DNA of 64,000 nt from Flaveria trinervia (lineage: Eukaryota > Streptophyta > Magnoliopsida > Asterales > Asteraceae), in assembly GCA_025506515.1 (NCBI GenBank), contig CM046453.1, forward strand, positions 30,985,791-31,049,790. The letters run 5' to 3'. The notes under the pieces are model-generated. The model was not told the origin of the DNA. It worked only from the letters and a program-made list of their open reading frames with translations, and did no database searches. Shown piece by piece: positions 11,801 through 23,400 of this stretch (its first letter is position 1; the number at the start of each line of letters is the position of its first letter). Position numbers and translations under genes: made by a program.

Positions 11801-12136
11801 CTTTTTAGTTGACACAAATTTCTTTTTGAGCATGTTTCATGTATTTTATGAAGAGATCCTAACTATTGTGAAGACCTAGACTTATCCCCTTGACCATGGC
11901 ATTGGCTATTTTACTTAATGAACAATTTTACATTTCTGTTAAGCAAAATACAATTTATTCCTATGTTGGTTGTGTAAATCATTTGGGGGCTTGATCTATT
12001 TCTACCCCCGGTATCTTTGGAAAACTTTTAATGCCATGTGATATTCTCTCCTTTGAACTCTTGTATTGGTTTGTTTCCGCTGCCATATGTTGTTACTAGT
12101 CTGCGACGCCCACCTTACCTCGGCCCGGGGTGTGAC
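8822..12136 (+). repeat. 5' LTR of Ty3/gypsy element I, about 3.3 kb
   Basis: Begins TGTGACAACCGG directly inside C gag (possible TSD GGTAA at 8817-8821) and ends CGGGGTGTGACG just before a PBS, with inverted termini TGTGAC...GTGAC. The final base is G where CA is expected. The end region (TTCCGCTGCC, GACGCCCACC, CGGCCCGGGGTGTGAC) is of the kind I associate with Tekay-type chromoviruses of Asteraceae. No gene is seen in these 3.3 kb. A pyrimidine-rich stretch at 9250-9430 gives short open frames but is probably R/U5 leader. Confidence 0.7.
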
Positions 12137-12140
12137 GGAT

Positions 12141-12233
12141 TGGTATGAGAGCCAAAGGTTGTAGAGAAGTCGGGAATACCATAGTAGACCCTAGGCTATA
12201 ACCCTGATACCCTAGTACTGTCCTTGTGGGAAG
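12141..12233 (+). mobile_element. PBS and leader remnant of gypsy element I
   Basis: TGGTATGAGAGCC (12141-12153) is the initiator tRNA-Met PBS with one C-to-G mismatch. About 80 bases of leader (AAAGGTTGTAGAGAAGTCGG) follow before element B begins at 12234. Gag, pol and the 3' LTR of I are not in the sequence and must lie in or beyond the gap, or have been lost. Confidence 0.75.
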
Positions 12234-13299
12234 TGTTGGGATGATCGGGTTGGGTAAATTGATGATTACACTTGATCAACGTAATCATGAATTTATCGGA
12301 CGCGTAATTTCCATCACGGACCATTAGGTAATGATAGGATCTCAGCATCTAGTTTGATCGATTCGAATGATTTCAGCAGCAGAATAGAGTACCAAATAGC
12401 ACAATTCGAGCAAGAATACCAAATATAGCAATGAACATAATTAGTTATAGAGAGAGAAAGTTTCTGCAAAAGGAATATTTCATTCAATCACACGCTTTGG
12501 CATGGCTTTCGCAAAATTACAATTTAGGTCATTCTACCTTATATAAGGAAAGATGACGTAGGCTGATGTCACTTGATAGTGACATCTAACCGTTATTTTA
12601 AAAAATACTGAAACACTAAAAGTACTGAAGATGTCAAGCAGCTAACATCTTCTTACAAGAAGGTAAGTGTTTACTTATTACAAAACTACTAATAAGAAAC
12701 TACTGAAACTACAACGACTGAAGAACAAGCTCTTCAGTCGTTTTACAAAACTACTGAAAGTAAAAACATAAAACTACTGATAAACACAACAACTGAAGAA
12801 GTACTCTTCAGCTGTTGTGACAAACTACTGAAACTTCAGCACTTGGTCTTCAGACTTGAACTTCAGACGTTTCATCAGCTGATAACTTTAGTAGATGTCA
12901 TCAGCTGATGTCTTCAGTCTTTGTCTCTTTGTACTTCAGTGGTTGATCTTCAGCCCTTGTGGACTCTTCAGCTGTTGAACTTCAGTACTTTGGTCTTCAG
13001 CTTCAGCACTTGTATTCTTCAGCTGTTGACCTTCAGTACTTTGGTCTTCAGCTTCAGCACTTGTGTTCTTCAGCTGTTGGACTTCAGCACTTTAGTCTTC
13101 AGCTTCAACACTTGTGTTCTTCAGCTGTTGAGCTTCAGCACTTTAGTCTTCAGCTGTTGAAGTCTTCAGTACTTGATCTTCAGTTGTTGAAGTCTTCAGC
13201 ACTTGTCGAACTGCTGATGAAGCCTTCAGCAGTTGTTGTGATATCATGTGGGACTTAGAGGTTTTCTGATCTTGGCTCATTGGTTCTTTTGGTCCAACA
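12234..13299 (-). repeat. 3' LTR of element B with CTTCAG-type array
   Basis: Minus strand TGTTGGACC (13299) to CCCAACA (12234), 1066 bp, next to PPT AAGGGGAGTT. U3 (12690-13240) is filled with degenerate repeats of ACTGAAG/CTTCAGTAGTT, expressed on the + strand as CTTCAGCTGTTG and CTTCAGCACTT. The palindromic TATA sequence CCTTATATAAGG lies at 12537-12548, downstream of the array in transcription order. Open frames at 12921-13258 are translations of the repeat. Confidence 0.8.
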
Positions 13300-13315
13300 A
13301 ACTCCCCTTGAACCA
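13300..13315 (-). promoter_or_regulatory. Polypurine tract of element B
   Basis: Minus strand GGTTCAAGGGGAGTTT immediately before the LTR start TGTTGGACC. The position fixes the orientation of the element. Confidence 0.8.
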
Positions 13316-13502
13316 ATGCAGCCAAAACCTCTAATTGATTTATTTTCCCACTTATTGTTGGCAGAATGGTTGGTCTTTTTCCTTCTTGATCAGTTGAGAA
13401 GATGACCCATATAAGCACTGGCCTGGGAATGAGTCTCTGATGATTTGGTTGGCAATGTATGGATAGGAGCTCTGTATTGGGGAATTGGACACTGAGTTTT
13501 CC

Positions 13503-16500
13503 CCCATCCATGAGACTCACTTCCTAACTATGAGCTTGTAGGATTCCCTGGTGTAGGCCTCCAAAAATACAATTTGTTCCTCCATGGTGAGCTCCTCTGC
13601 CTCACCATCGAAGAATCCTTCTGGCCCATAGTACTCAGAAAAGAATTTGACCTGTTTTCCATTTTTTAGTACCACTGTTGTAATCTGTCTGTAAGCAAAT
13701 TCATCAGGATGAAGACCTTCTAACAGCAGTGGTAACTCATCCTTTCTGATCTCATTCAGCCTCTTATACACCAGCCCCTTTTTGATCATTCTGTTCTCTA
13801 GCATCTTTTGTGGCGGCATGTTTGAGGTGTAGGCCTTTTTGAAATCTTCCAGGATTTCCCAGGGTGAGACTACAAGGGCTAAGGAGATCACTTCATCTAC
13901 AATCTTTTTCACTTGCCCATTGTATCTCTGAGGGATATTTTTCTTTTGTATTCTATGAGCCCCCTGGGATCAGGCCAAATTCTTACTCTTTCTTTCACAT
14001 ACTGAAAAGTATGTCTAAGAGTATAAATCCTCTGAGCTTGTTTTTTCATATTAATGATGGAGGAAGTGGCTGCATATGCTTTATCTACTCTCCTCAATAA
14101 CTCTTCATCGTGCAATCTGTGTTGTTCTTCTTCTTCCATTTTCACTTTGATTGCATCTCTTTGCTGCTCAGGTTTATTGCAAGAGAGAGATCTTTGGCCT
14201 TAGGCAACTGCAGAACATCTGAGATCGGCAGCCTGTCTTCATCATCATCTTTTTCTTCTTCCAGCCTCAACACCTTTCTCTTCTTCTGCTTAGGTGCATC
14301 ATCGGCTATTGGTTTTGAGGGTAAGGGAGTTGGTTTTGTGGGTTGTGGTTGTGGTTGTTTTGGAGAGGGAATTTTGACAGGCTGAGTTAGCATTTTGGAG
14401 GTGAGTGTGGCTTTTGAGTGTTTGGCTAGCTCAGTCCTGCTCCCTGCTCCTGCTTCATTCAAAGCTTCTATTACTAATCCTTTAGTATATGCCTGAGACG
14501 AACAGATCTTGGAGGTTATGGCCAAGATGCTGTCCCTGGTCCATGATTTTATTTCGATCAATGATCTCCCAAGGTATTTGCTGATAAATCTGATCATGAT
14601 CTCAAGTCTTCTCTATCCATTGTGCTGTAGCTGGCCCATCTTTGTTGAATCTCTTCGATCTCTAATCTTCTTATTTAGAGTCCAGCTTTTCAGTATTGAA
14701 ACCTTGCCTAAACAGCTGATCAATGATATTGTCCATTGATCTGTTGTGTTCAGCATCAGCCTCTTTAACCATTTCATTCAAGTTTTTCTCTTTTTCAGCA
14801 CTCTACTTTTTCTTATATGTGACATGAAAGTCCTTTTGACTTTCATGTACTTTCTCCTTTTCAGCTCCCTTGTCATTCTCATTCTCCTTCTCTTTCTCGG
14901 TCTCATACACACAGTCCTTCTCTATTTCCACCACTTTGTCCTTCTCTTTCTCTTTCTCCTTCTACATCCTCTTTCTTTTAGCTTTCACTGCTAGAATCTC
15001 CCCCTTTTTAGGTGCATTGGTTTTAAGGGTTTGACCAGCAGAAAGCTTTTGGCTCAGTACATCCTCCACCATAGGTTGTAAGACAGAAGAAAGTCTCTCA
15101 TCAACAGTTTTAATGACAAGTTCAGTTATCTGCGGTGTGATGAGAGATAGGGGATTTTGAGGGATAGCATCCATTTGCTCAGGGGGTTTGGTCCTGAGAA
15201 ATGGTGCCAGAAACAAGGTAGGTGGCTGAGATTCTTTGAGTGGCTGTGTGTTTAAGTGACCTTCAGAGGAAGGTGCCATCTGTTGGGTTGATGTGGTGGC
15301 AGATGGTCTTTCTCCCTGAGAGAGTTGGTCAAGTAGTTTTTGCAGCCTACTGACTTCCTCCTCTAGGATTATGTTCTAGGTAAGAACATCATAAAAGAAG
15401 CCCAGGTCATCATCAGCAGATGCTGAATCAACTGACCTCCTGCTGCTTTTTAGCAGGATGTACATGCACTGGGTGTAGACCAGATGTAGCATGTGCCCCT
15501 TTGTCTTGGAACTGGGGACTTCCAGCCTCAGGAATGTCCTTCATCACTGTTGCCTCTGGTGAGGCTTAGTTATGTTACCAACCTCATTCTGAGCATATGC
15601 TGATTCAGAAGAGGTGGCAGCCTTACCAGATGTTCTGATCTCCATATCCACACCAGGAGATAGATAGAACATTTAAACCCCAGTGCTAGGGGTTGTCAGA
15701 AGCATGTGTATCCTCTTCCTAAATTGTTGTTGTTCTCCCCTTCGTTGGTGGTTGTAGGGGAGGAGGAGAGGCATGCAGTTGAGTCAGCACATTAGCAATT
15801 ATAATGGTGGACATTGGGGGGCATTTGCATGGGGAGAGGGGATAGAAGCTGATTGCATCCGGGGAGAGGGATGCTCTTCAATGATAACTCCTCAAGTGAG
15901 AGAGGTCTTAGTAATGTGGTTTCCCCTGAAGTAGTTGCAACAGGATCCTTTTGAGAGGATACCTGTGCGGCTGTTGCTGGTTGAGTCTTTAACAATACTG
16001 GAGGGTTTGAACCAGTAGGTTTATCCTGTTTGGGTGGTACAGGAGCATCATCTGGGGACTCATCTCCCTGATAGCTTGTTTGGGTTTGGATTTTGGTTGG
16101 TGGGGACTTTGGATCTGGCAGGAGTTGAAGCTGGGTTCCCTTTGCTTGGGTTTGAGCAAAGGGCAGCTTCTTTGAGAGATTGGTCGGAGTTATGCCTGGA
16201 GTATACCTCAGCTAGAACAGATGGTGCAGGGACTCCAAGGCCAACAAGGCATCAGTTTGTAATTCATTTAAAATTATGGCCATCAGAAACTTGGGATATA
16301 ATAGCCATCTGTTTCTCCACAGGTTTCTGTGCCAGATCTTTGATTTCTAGAAACACAATTTGTGAAAAATTTAAAGGTTGGTGTTCTAGAATTGAATATA
16401 ATACCTATTGCCACGGGAAGACATTTGATCCATGAGGATGTCTTTGAGGCTAAGCAAACATTCACCATATGAAATATCAGTCTTTCAGCATGAGGGAAGT

Positions 16501-16882
16501 TCTTCTTCAGTATGTAGCAGCTCGAAGATTTCCGTCGTACCCATTGTTGATGAAGGACATATTGTTGTGCCCTTCGGGTACTCAGTCACAACAGTAGCAT
16601 CTTGTAAATTTAGCACTCGACGAATGCTATCAGGTGTAACCTCTACTTGTTTTGGTTGACCAATGACCAAACAGAAATTTGGCCGGAAGGCACATCAGTG
16701 TGAACGTAGGCATTGGACCAAAACTAACTTAGTGACTCTGGGTAGATGGTCGGTTTAAGAGCAGAGCAGTACTGTACTGAGAATCAGCCATTAGGTCTAT
16801 GGCGTGATCAAACTTTGTCCAGAAGGCCGATTTCGTGAGGTAGGCGACGCATTATGTCTGGTTTTAGACTCATGGTTGCCAT
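13503..16882 (-). pseudogene. Envelope-like gene of element B, degenerate
   Basis: Starts at ATG 16882 (MATMSLKPDIMRRL), 57-63 bases after a TATA box. Fragments in all frames follow: a block VTPDSIRRVLNLQDATVV (16485-16670) like the N-terminal domain of other envelope-like proteins; hydrophilic linkers rich in Lys/Glu/Ser (15792-14962); a basic/Pro-rich stretch with KQKKRKVLRLEEEKDD near 14280; and the best preserved end, 14597-13517, with single-base frameshifts near 14143 and 13912. The C-terminal segment (PPQKMLENRMIKKGLVYKRL) is well formed. The function of this ORF type is unknown. Its place between pol and the 3' LTR is that of Sirevirus envelope-like genes. Confidence 0.65.
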
Positions 16883-16937
16883 TGTGAGAGTATGAAGGTC
16901 AGAAGAATGGCTAATGGAATGTTTGAGAAGAAGACAA

Positions 16938-16947
16938 GATTTATATG
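16938..16947 (-). promoter_or_regulatory. TATA box upstream of the envelope-like gene of B
   Basis: Minus strand CATATAAATC, a canonical plant TATA box, lies between the motif array (16965-17700) and the envelope-like ATG at 16882. Spacing of about 60 bases to the ATG allows a normal start site with a short leader. It suggests that this gene has its own promoter rather than depending only on the LTR. Confidence 0.55.
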
Positions 16948-16964
16948 GTTGGATTGGAAAAGGC

Positions 16965-17700
16965 TGGAAGAAAATACTGAAGGTTTTGGTGTGGTCATCA
17001 GCTGTTTGAAACTACTAATGACGTGGTATTAACCTTCAGAGGTTTAAAACGACTGACAGTGGTGGTGTTGTCATCAGGTGTTATAAAACAACTGAAGACT
17101 TGGTTTTGACCATCAGATGTTGAAACAGCTGAAGTCTGGTGTTAACCATCAGTATTTATGAATACTCAAGGTCGTGGTTTTGACTTCATATGATGTAAAC
17201 AACTGAGGACTTGGTGTTTGTCATCAGTAGTTGTGAAACTACTGAAGACAGTGGTTTTGCCATCAGTTGTTGTAAAAACTGAAGACTTGGTATTAGTTAT
17301 CAGTAGTTGTGAAACTACTGAAGACTGTGGTCTTGCTTCAGTTGTTTAGAAACAGCTGTTGTAGAAACAACTGAAGAGAAATTACTCATCAGCTGTTTTC
17401 GTCAATTCTTAGCTTTTCAACTGTTTCATACTGTCCTCAACACTTACTCATCAGACTTTTCATCTGCTTTTCAGGTGTTTCATAGGACGTCAGTACTTAT
17501 CTGTTTTTATGATTTCAGTAGTTGTAACTGCATCAGTAGTTTAACACATCAGTAGTTTAGAACAGATAAAGTACTTCAGTACTGTGAGGCATTTAGCCTT
17601 CAGTAGTTATAAAAACTACTGAGGGTAAAAGAACTCATCAGTACTTATGTGGACAGGGTACCAATGATCAACAGTATTATTACTGAGATCATCAGTAGTT
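16965..17700 (-). repeat. CTTCAG/AGTAGTT palindrome array in the pol-envelope spacer of B
   Basis: More than twenty degenerate units such as CATCAGTAGTTGTGAAACTACTGAAG. The core forms the inverted repeat CAGTAGTT-GTGA-AACTACTG (17222-17241, again near 17302-17321). The same motif fills U3 of the LTR of B at 12690-13240. No open reading frame of note. Function is inferred to be regulatory. Confidence 0.75.
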
Positions 17701-17705
17701 GTCAC

Positions 17706-18454
17706 TTATTCTAGCTGCAGCATACCAAGCCTTAACACCAGGTTGTGGAAAGTAGAACTATCCAAAGGCTTAGTAAAAATGTCTGCAAGCTCATCAGCAC
17801 TAGGCACAAACATATGATTAATTAGACCCTTTTCAAAACAATCTCTTATAAAATGATGTCTAATTTCTATATGTTTGGTCCTAGAGTGCTGGACTGGATT
17901 ATTGACAATGCAAAGAGTGAAGCACTATCCATTAATAACGGAGTCTTAGTCTCTGTAATGCAATAATCCAAAAGTTGATTCTGAAGCCAGAGTACTTGGG
18001 ATGTACAACTTGCAGCAGCAATGTAACGGCTTCAGCAGTGGATGTAGCAACAAATGTTTGTTTTTACTCTTCCAAGAAATCAAACGTTGCCTAGGAATTG
18101 ACATCCACCAGAAGTTGATTTCATGGTTAACTTACACCCTGCATAGTCCTATCAGAGAAAGCAACTAATTTGCAAGAGTGCCAAGTGGAATACCATAAAC
18201 CTAGAGATTGTGTACCTTGCAAATATCTAAAGATCCTCTTGACTGCAATCAGATGAGACTCTTTAGGTGCAGCCTGAAATCTAGCACAAAAACATGTAGC
18301 AAACATAATATCTGGTCTAGAAGCTGTTAAATACATCAAGGACCCAATCATACATTTGTAAAGCGTTTCATCAACAGCTTTACCTTTTGATCAATATCCA
18401 ATTGTGTGGTGTTGGACATGGGAGTAGAAAAGGGCTTAGAGTGTAAATCAAAAC
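17706..18454 (-). pseudogene. RT C-terminus and RNase H of Sirevirus-like element B
   Basis: The open part 18351-18127 reads MIGSLMYLTASRPDIMFATC, then PKESHLIAVKRIFRYLQGT, the RT/RNase H junction typical of Ty1/copia and especially of Sireviruses. RNase H continues to the left in shifted frames and ends with LADIFTKPLDSSTFHNLVL and RLGML, stop at 17706-17708. At least four frameshifts or stops. The upstream RT core with the YVDD box is not present because the assembly gap begins at 18455. Confidence 0.8.
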
Positions 18455-18554
18455 NNNNNNNNNNNNNNNNNNNNNNNNNNNNNNNNNNNNNNNNNNNNNN
18501 NNNNNNNNNNNNNNNNNNNNNNNNNNNNNNNNNNNNNNNNNNNNNNNNNNNNNN
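18455..18554. other. Assembly gap, exactly 100 N
   Basis: A run of exactly 100 N, the usual placeholder for a scaffold join of unknown size. Left of it is minus-strand RT of element B and right of it plus-strand pre-integrase of element C, so several kilobases of retrotransposon must be missing here. Confidence 0.97.
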
Positions 18555-18734
18555 CTTGTTTAAATCTGATGAATGTCTATTTTTTAAAATCTGAGATTGA
18601 TATTCCAGAAGAATTGGTTCTTATGCGTGCTCTACGAAAGCATGACACATATCTTCTTGATATGAATTCAAGGGAGTCAAAGCCTACTGCAACCTGACTT
18701 CTTTCAAAAGCTTCCACCATTGAGTCTCTGTTAT
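18555..18734 (+). pseudogene. Pre-integrase fragment of element C pol, left of insertion K
   Basis: Translates in one frame as IPEELVLMRALRKHDTYLLD, then a stop in place of a conserved residue, then LLSKASTIESLL. This is the GAG-pre-integrase region of Sirevirus-type pol. It breaks at GTTAT (18730-18734), the duplicated target of K, and resumes at 26331 with WHRRLGHF-like sequence. The two halves therefore belong to one gene. Confidence 0.75.
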
Positions 18735-21332
18735 TGTAACACCCTTAAAATATTTATTTAAACGAAAGGAAAAGAAAAGTAAGTGGAACGAATGGAAATG
18801 TGAACAAATAGAGGAAACAAGTGTACAAAGTACAAATCTTATTATTTTATGATTTTAAAGGGCATGGTCACACATATCAAAGCAGAAAGCTGCTTTGCTC
18901 TCGGAGGAAGAAGAAGAGAGAGAGAGAGAGCCTGGTTCTAGAGAGAGAAAGAGGAAGAAAAAGCTAAAAAAGGTAAGTCTTCTCTTATTTGAGCCCAGTT
19001 TCAGCTGAGTATTGAGTTCTTGACCGAAGTTCTGGTTGTTTAGAGTTTGTTTTCGGGATTCAAAGAGCTGAATCGAAGTGGGTCTTGAACTGGAAGAGTG
19101 TTGCTCAAAAGCTGCTCAAGGTGAGTTTCTACAACCCCTCTTTTACTAATTTTTAACTGATTTGGGGCTATTATGCATACTAAGTAAACATTTTGAAAGA
19201 AACCTTGGGTTTACAGCTTTATGTTCGAATGTTGTATGTATGTATGTATGTATAGTGATGATTATGGGTTAGCGATGACGTTTAGCATGCTTAGATGGCC
19301 TTAGTATGTTAGATCTGTGTTTGGGTATGTGTAGAATGATAATGGGGTGAAATTGGTAGCATAGAAAGATTTCAGAATGTCTGATGAACATGAACAGCGG
19401 TTCATGCACCCAACCAGTTGTCCATGCGTCCAGCATAAGAGACCAGACGCCTAAGTGTTGGCAACGCGCCCAAGGGTGGGTCATGCGCCTAAATAGTGGC
19501 CCATGCACCCAACATGTTGGCCCATGCGTCTAAGTGTTGGCCACGCGCCCAAGTGTTGGCCATGCGCCCAAGGGTGGGTCATGCGGCTGAATAGTGCCCA
19601 TGCGCCGAAGTGATGAAAAGGCTAATTGTGGACCATGCGCCTAAAGAGTGCCCATGCGTCCCAGTGATTGAAACGGCTAAGTATTGGCCATGCGCATAAA
19701 CAGTGCCCATGAGCCCAAGTGCTTGAAACGGCTAAGTGATTGGTGATGCGCCTGAACAGGGCAGAAACGCCCAAACAGTGCCCATGCCCCAGACTATTTT
19801 ATACTTAGAACTTTTATGCTAATGCGCCTGGAAGGACCCATGCGCCCACTTTGGACATGAGGTTTTCTAAGTGGGTTTTAAGGGGTAAAATAGGGAGATA
19901 GGCCTGGTTATGATGTGATGGCTTATGTTTGGTGTGTGTTATGCATGTATAATGTGCCTGTATTGGTGATGGTGTATGTTTATGTTTATGTATGTTCCTT
20001 ATTAAGTATGTATGTCTTCCCTTGGCTTTGCATTGAACGTTAATAAATGTAATGAAAGTATTATGTAACGGAAAGTAGAAGATAATTAAAAGAGGAACAT
20101 AATGAATGAATGCATGCATGAATAAATGAATAAAGAGAGAAGTATAGAAAGGATTGAAAGAAATATGTATAGAGGTGCACGGCTCTTAATGCCTTCAGCT
20201 CTACCACGTGAGGTTCAGCAAATCCTAAACTATGCACGCAAGGGTTCCAGTCTTTGTGACTGACCTTCAGAGGTGTTACCCATTTCTATGGGGGTGTTAC
20301 CCATTTCTATGGGGGTGTTACCCATTTCTATAGGGGTGTTACCCATTTCTATGGGGGTGTTACCTACTTCGGTGGGGGTGTTGTTACCCACTTGGTGGGG
20401 GTGTTGTTACCCGAGTTATGTATAACTTCGGGGGTGTGACATAAAGCCAAGCATAGTTATGACGTGAGCGACTTTGTGTTGCAACAGACTCGACAGAGGT
20501 ATTTGTCCATGAGACGAGATATGAGATGAGCGGCTTTGTGTTGCAACAGACTCGGATGGAGTTCAATCTCTATGATTGACTCGTATGGGATCTTTGTTCC
20601 GTATCCCGGTGCTGTGTCAGTCTTCGGACATGAGTCGGGGGCTTGAGAGCAGGCCCAGGCACAACATCAGCTTTTGAGCATGAGTCGGGGGTATTGCAAG
20701 AGACAATATTCGAGTAATAAAGAGTATTGAGCAAAGATAATGATGTAATGAACAACGTATGAATGAACGTAAATGAATTATCATAATAATATACTGAACA
20801 TGATCCTTGTTATTCGACCTCAGTAATCGTGGTTGAGTGCCACGAAGAGGGTAAAGTCTGACCAGATTGAGAAAGAGAAGTGAATGATAATGTAATACGT
20901 TGAATGAACAAAGCTAATGAACGTAATGACGAAGATAATAATGATATTATCTGTATGTACGTATGATGCATGATCACGAACAGTTGTAAAGAATACTATG
21001 TTTTGAAACAAAGTAAAGATGGTTTATCAAAGTAAAGTATGTTTTATAATAAAATTAGGACTCACTCAGCGCCACTGACTTTTGTATGCATGATAGTTGG
21101 CAAGTATATGTTGATGCTCAAGAGTTGCAGGCATGGATGCATAAGCTACTGGGAGCATTTTGAGGCTGGCATCCGTATTTTGACATGTCTTGTATTTTGA
21201 GATGCAAACTAATGTTGTAAATGACATGTTTTAGTTATAAATGAAAGTTTTAAATTCCGCTGCAAAATTAATGTGTAATGTTTTCTGTGCGATGAACCAC
21301 CAGCTGTAAGCGTCCCAGGAACGGGGCTTACA
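18735..21332 (+). repeat. 5' LTR of K
   Basis: TGTAACACCC...GGGGCTTACA, 2598 bp. It contains a GA-rich stretch (18905-18960), a CATGCGCCC-type array (19390-19860) and four copies of a 22-bp unit GTGTTACCCATTTCTATGGG followed by diverged ones (20272-20418). Open frames in it are small and repeat-derived. TTCCGCTGCAA precedes the 3' end. Confidence 0.9.
19390..19860 (+). repeat. CATGCGCCC motif array in the 5' LTR of K
   Basis: Tandem degenerate units of about 19-21 bp, for example CATGCGCCCAAGTGTTGGC, roughly twenty copies. The corresponding array in the 3' LTR is at 24418-24890. Similar units occur in J LTR1 (40820-41060) and, unexpectedly, in the Ty1/copia LTR of element A (3770-3880). Confidence 0.85.
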
Positions 21333-21335
21333 AGT

Positions 21336-21348
21336 TGGTATCAGAGCA
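21336..21348 (+). other. Primer-binding site of K
   Basis: TGGTATCAGAGCA, initiator tRNA-Met type, three bases after the 5' LTR. Confidence 0.9.
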
Positions 21349-21711
21349 AAAGTTTAAGTGAACTGGGTAAATATTTTGAAAAACCTAATCTTAAACTGAG
21401 AATGGGACTAAAAGGAAAAGGGATTCCAGTCCTAGTAGCTACGTGCCTGCAGGTAAAGGTTTTTATGTAAACGTTTTATGTAAGTTAACGTTAACCGCCA
21501 TTATGTGTGCATGTTATGTGGCTTGTGTGCTTATGTGTAGATTTAGATACTGATGTAGTTGGGATAGGAAATGCTTGGGGTATGAAGAGTAAAGTAAGTG
21601 GCTAATCACAACTAGCCACTATAATTAGGGACTTACTATACTTGACATAAACTAAGTTATTACCTTGAATGACTGTGTTAGTGTTTGAATCTTATAGTGT
21701 GCGTTTAGAAG

Positions 21712-22983
21712 ATGGTTGGCGGTAGATCTACAAAAGCTTCACGAGGTGGAGGCGGTGGTGGACGTGGTGCTGAACCAGGGGTCATAAGAGGACGGTCTGG
21801 GGCTGAAAGAGTAGCCCATGAGGAACCCGAGATCCCTCATCAGGAGGGCGGTGATGAGAAGGCTAATCAGAGTACCTCGATGAGAGAGGCAGTCAGGGAG
21901 GAAGTGCATCAGGTTATGCAAACGATCCTACTTTCTGTGGTGACCAAAGTTATGAAGGCTGTTAGAGACGAGGAGAGACAGGAAAGGGGTAGACCTTCGA
22001 GCGAAAGGAGATGACCCGAGACTGTAACGGTTTTCTTCGATGACAAAGAGGACGAAGAGGAAGAGCCTGCGCCGGAGGCGGCACGAGGCTGTAACTATGG
22101 GGCGTTTCAACGATGCAAACCCCCAACTTTTGATGGAAAGGGCACTGCTGCTACTGCTCACCGATGGGTGAGAGAGATGGAAGCAGTATTGAATATCAGC
22201 GAGTGTCGGGAGGATTAGAAGGTGAAGTTTGCTGCCCATTCTTTTGTGAACTCAACCTTGTGTTGGTGGGACAATATCCTCCAGGTTGAGGAAGTAGGGC
22301 TATCGGGAGAATGTGATGGTCAGAGTTGAAAAGGTGGTGATTGAGGAATTCTGTCCTCACCGTAAGATGGACAAAGTTGAAAGAGAGTTCTTGTAGCTGG
22401 AGGCGAGAACGATGACACATCAGCAATATACCGCTAAATTCAATGAGATGGCACGTCTAGTGCCGGATCATGTGACACCTCTTTCACGAAAGATCAAGAG
22501 GTACATTCAAGGCTTGCCGGCGGATATCCGTAGGCACATGATTGCTGCCCGACCGAGCACGTTGAGGTCGGTGGTTGATTTGGCGGGGAGATTGTATGAT
22601 GAAAGATCTGTGATGGCGATTGAAAGTAGCAAGAAAGGAGACGGTGATCAAGAATGGAACGGGAAGCGATTGGAACGTGGCGGAACTGCTCCAGGTGACA
22701 AAGGTGCACGAGGGATGATCAGCGTGTGATCATAACTGGTGCGGGGTCGAAATGGTATGACAAGTGTGGACACAAGCACCCTGGGGAATGTAGACTGGGG
22801 GGCAATGTCTGTTTCCGTTATGGGAGGACCGGACATGTGGTGAAGAACTGCAGTATGGGGAGGTGTCATTCCTGTGGTGAGGAAGGTCACATGAGCAGGG
22901 ATTGCAAGAAGCCGAGAGCGAAAGGTTCGGGAACGAAGAAGATCGGAGGAAGCTCCGGTACGAGGAAGGAGAACAAAGGGTGA
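21712..22983 (+). pseudogene. gag of Tekay-like element K
   Basis: Begins MVGGRSTKASRG with Gly/Arg-rich sequence, then an acidic linker and the capsid domain (NYGAFQRCKPPTFDGKGTAA, HRWVREMEAVLNIS near 22165, CWWDNI near 22262, TMTHQQYTAKFNEMARLVPD at 22411). The nucleocapsid has two knuckles: CFRYGRTGHVVKNC (first knuckle has Tyr in place of the second Cys) and CHSCGEEGHMSRDC (intact, 22864-22905). Stops occur after residue 100 (22012), near 22216 and in 22320-22400, so it is a pseudogene. Family assignment rests on strong similarity to the gag of J. Confidence 0.85.
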
Positions 22984-23400
22984 GGGCTAGAGCCTTCGCT
23001 ATGACCGGGGGGAGGCTAGGTCCGACTCCAAGGTAACATGAGGTACGTTCTTGCAAGTTTAGATTTATGCATCTATGCTTTAATTGTGACACTAGTAGTA
23101 GTTTTGTTGTTGCTATTTGCTGTGATGTTGCATGTTAGGGGTATGGAGATCGATGAGCCTTTCGATGTAAGAATTGCTATTAGTAAGTCTACCAGGTTAC
23201 TAATGTCCTAGACGGTTGCATGATAGAATTGAGAGAGAGCGCAAGTGTTGCAAGAAGATGGATTGATCAACCGTGCACGACCAGAGTTCGGTGACGACCT
23301 ACGATAATGAAGTATGAGGAAGGCTTCGACCAGGAGAACAGATTGCTTGATTTGAAATCAAGTAAAGCTAATATTTAAGTGCAGAGGGTCATTCTTAGTT
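22984..23400 (+). pseudogene. Protease scrap and pol deletion zone of K
   Basis: Near 23160-23210 the sequence matches the protease of J downstream of its DSGA motif (CTTTCGATGTAAGAATTGC, TAAGTCTACCAGG). After about 23230 the match to pol ends. Bases 23230-23400 are not alignable by eye to any pol domain and may be filler. About 3 kb of RT, RNase H and integrase are missing relative to J. Confidence 0.6.

Larger units (their letters stand above)
12234..18454 (-). mobile_element. Sirevirus-like Ty1/copia element B, 3' part
   Basis: Minus-strand order from right to left: end of RT and RNase H (18454-17706), motif array (17700-16965), TATA box and envelope-like gene (16882-13503), PPT (13315-13300), 3' LTR (13299-12234). 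The 5' half is cut off by the assembly gap. Inserted in the leader of I; GGAAG (12229-12233) is a candidate TSD that cannot be confirmed because the other end is missing. Confidence 0.8.

Noticed and set aside
12921..13258. Repeat protein rich in LQ/SS on the plus strand
   Set aside because: Translation of the CTTCAG array in the LTR of B; antisense to the element and repeat-derived.
18406..18594. Open frame spanning the N run
   Set aside because: It exists only because N codons are read as open; the two sides belong to different elements.
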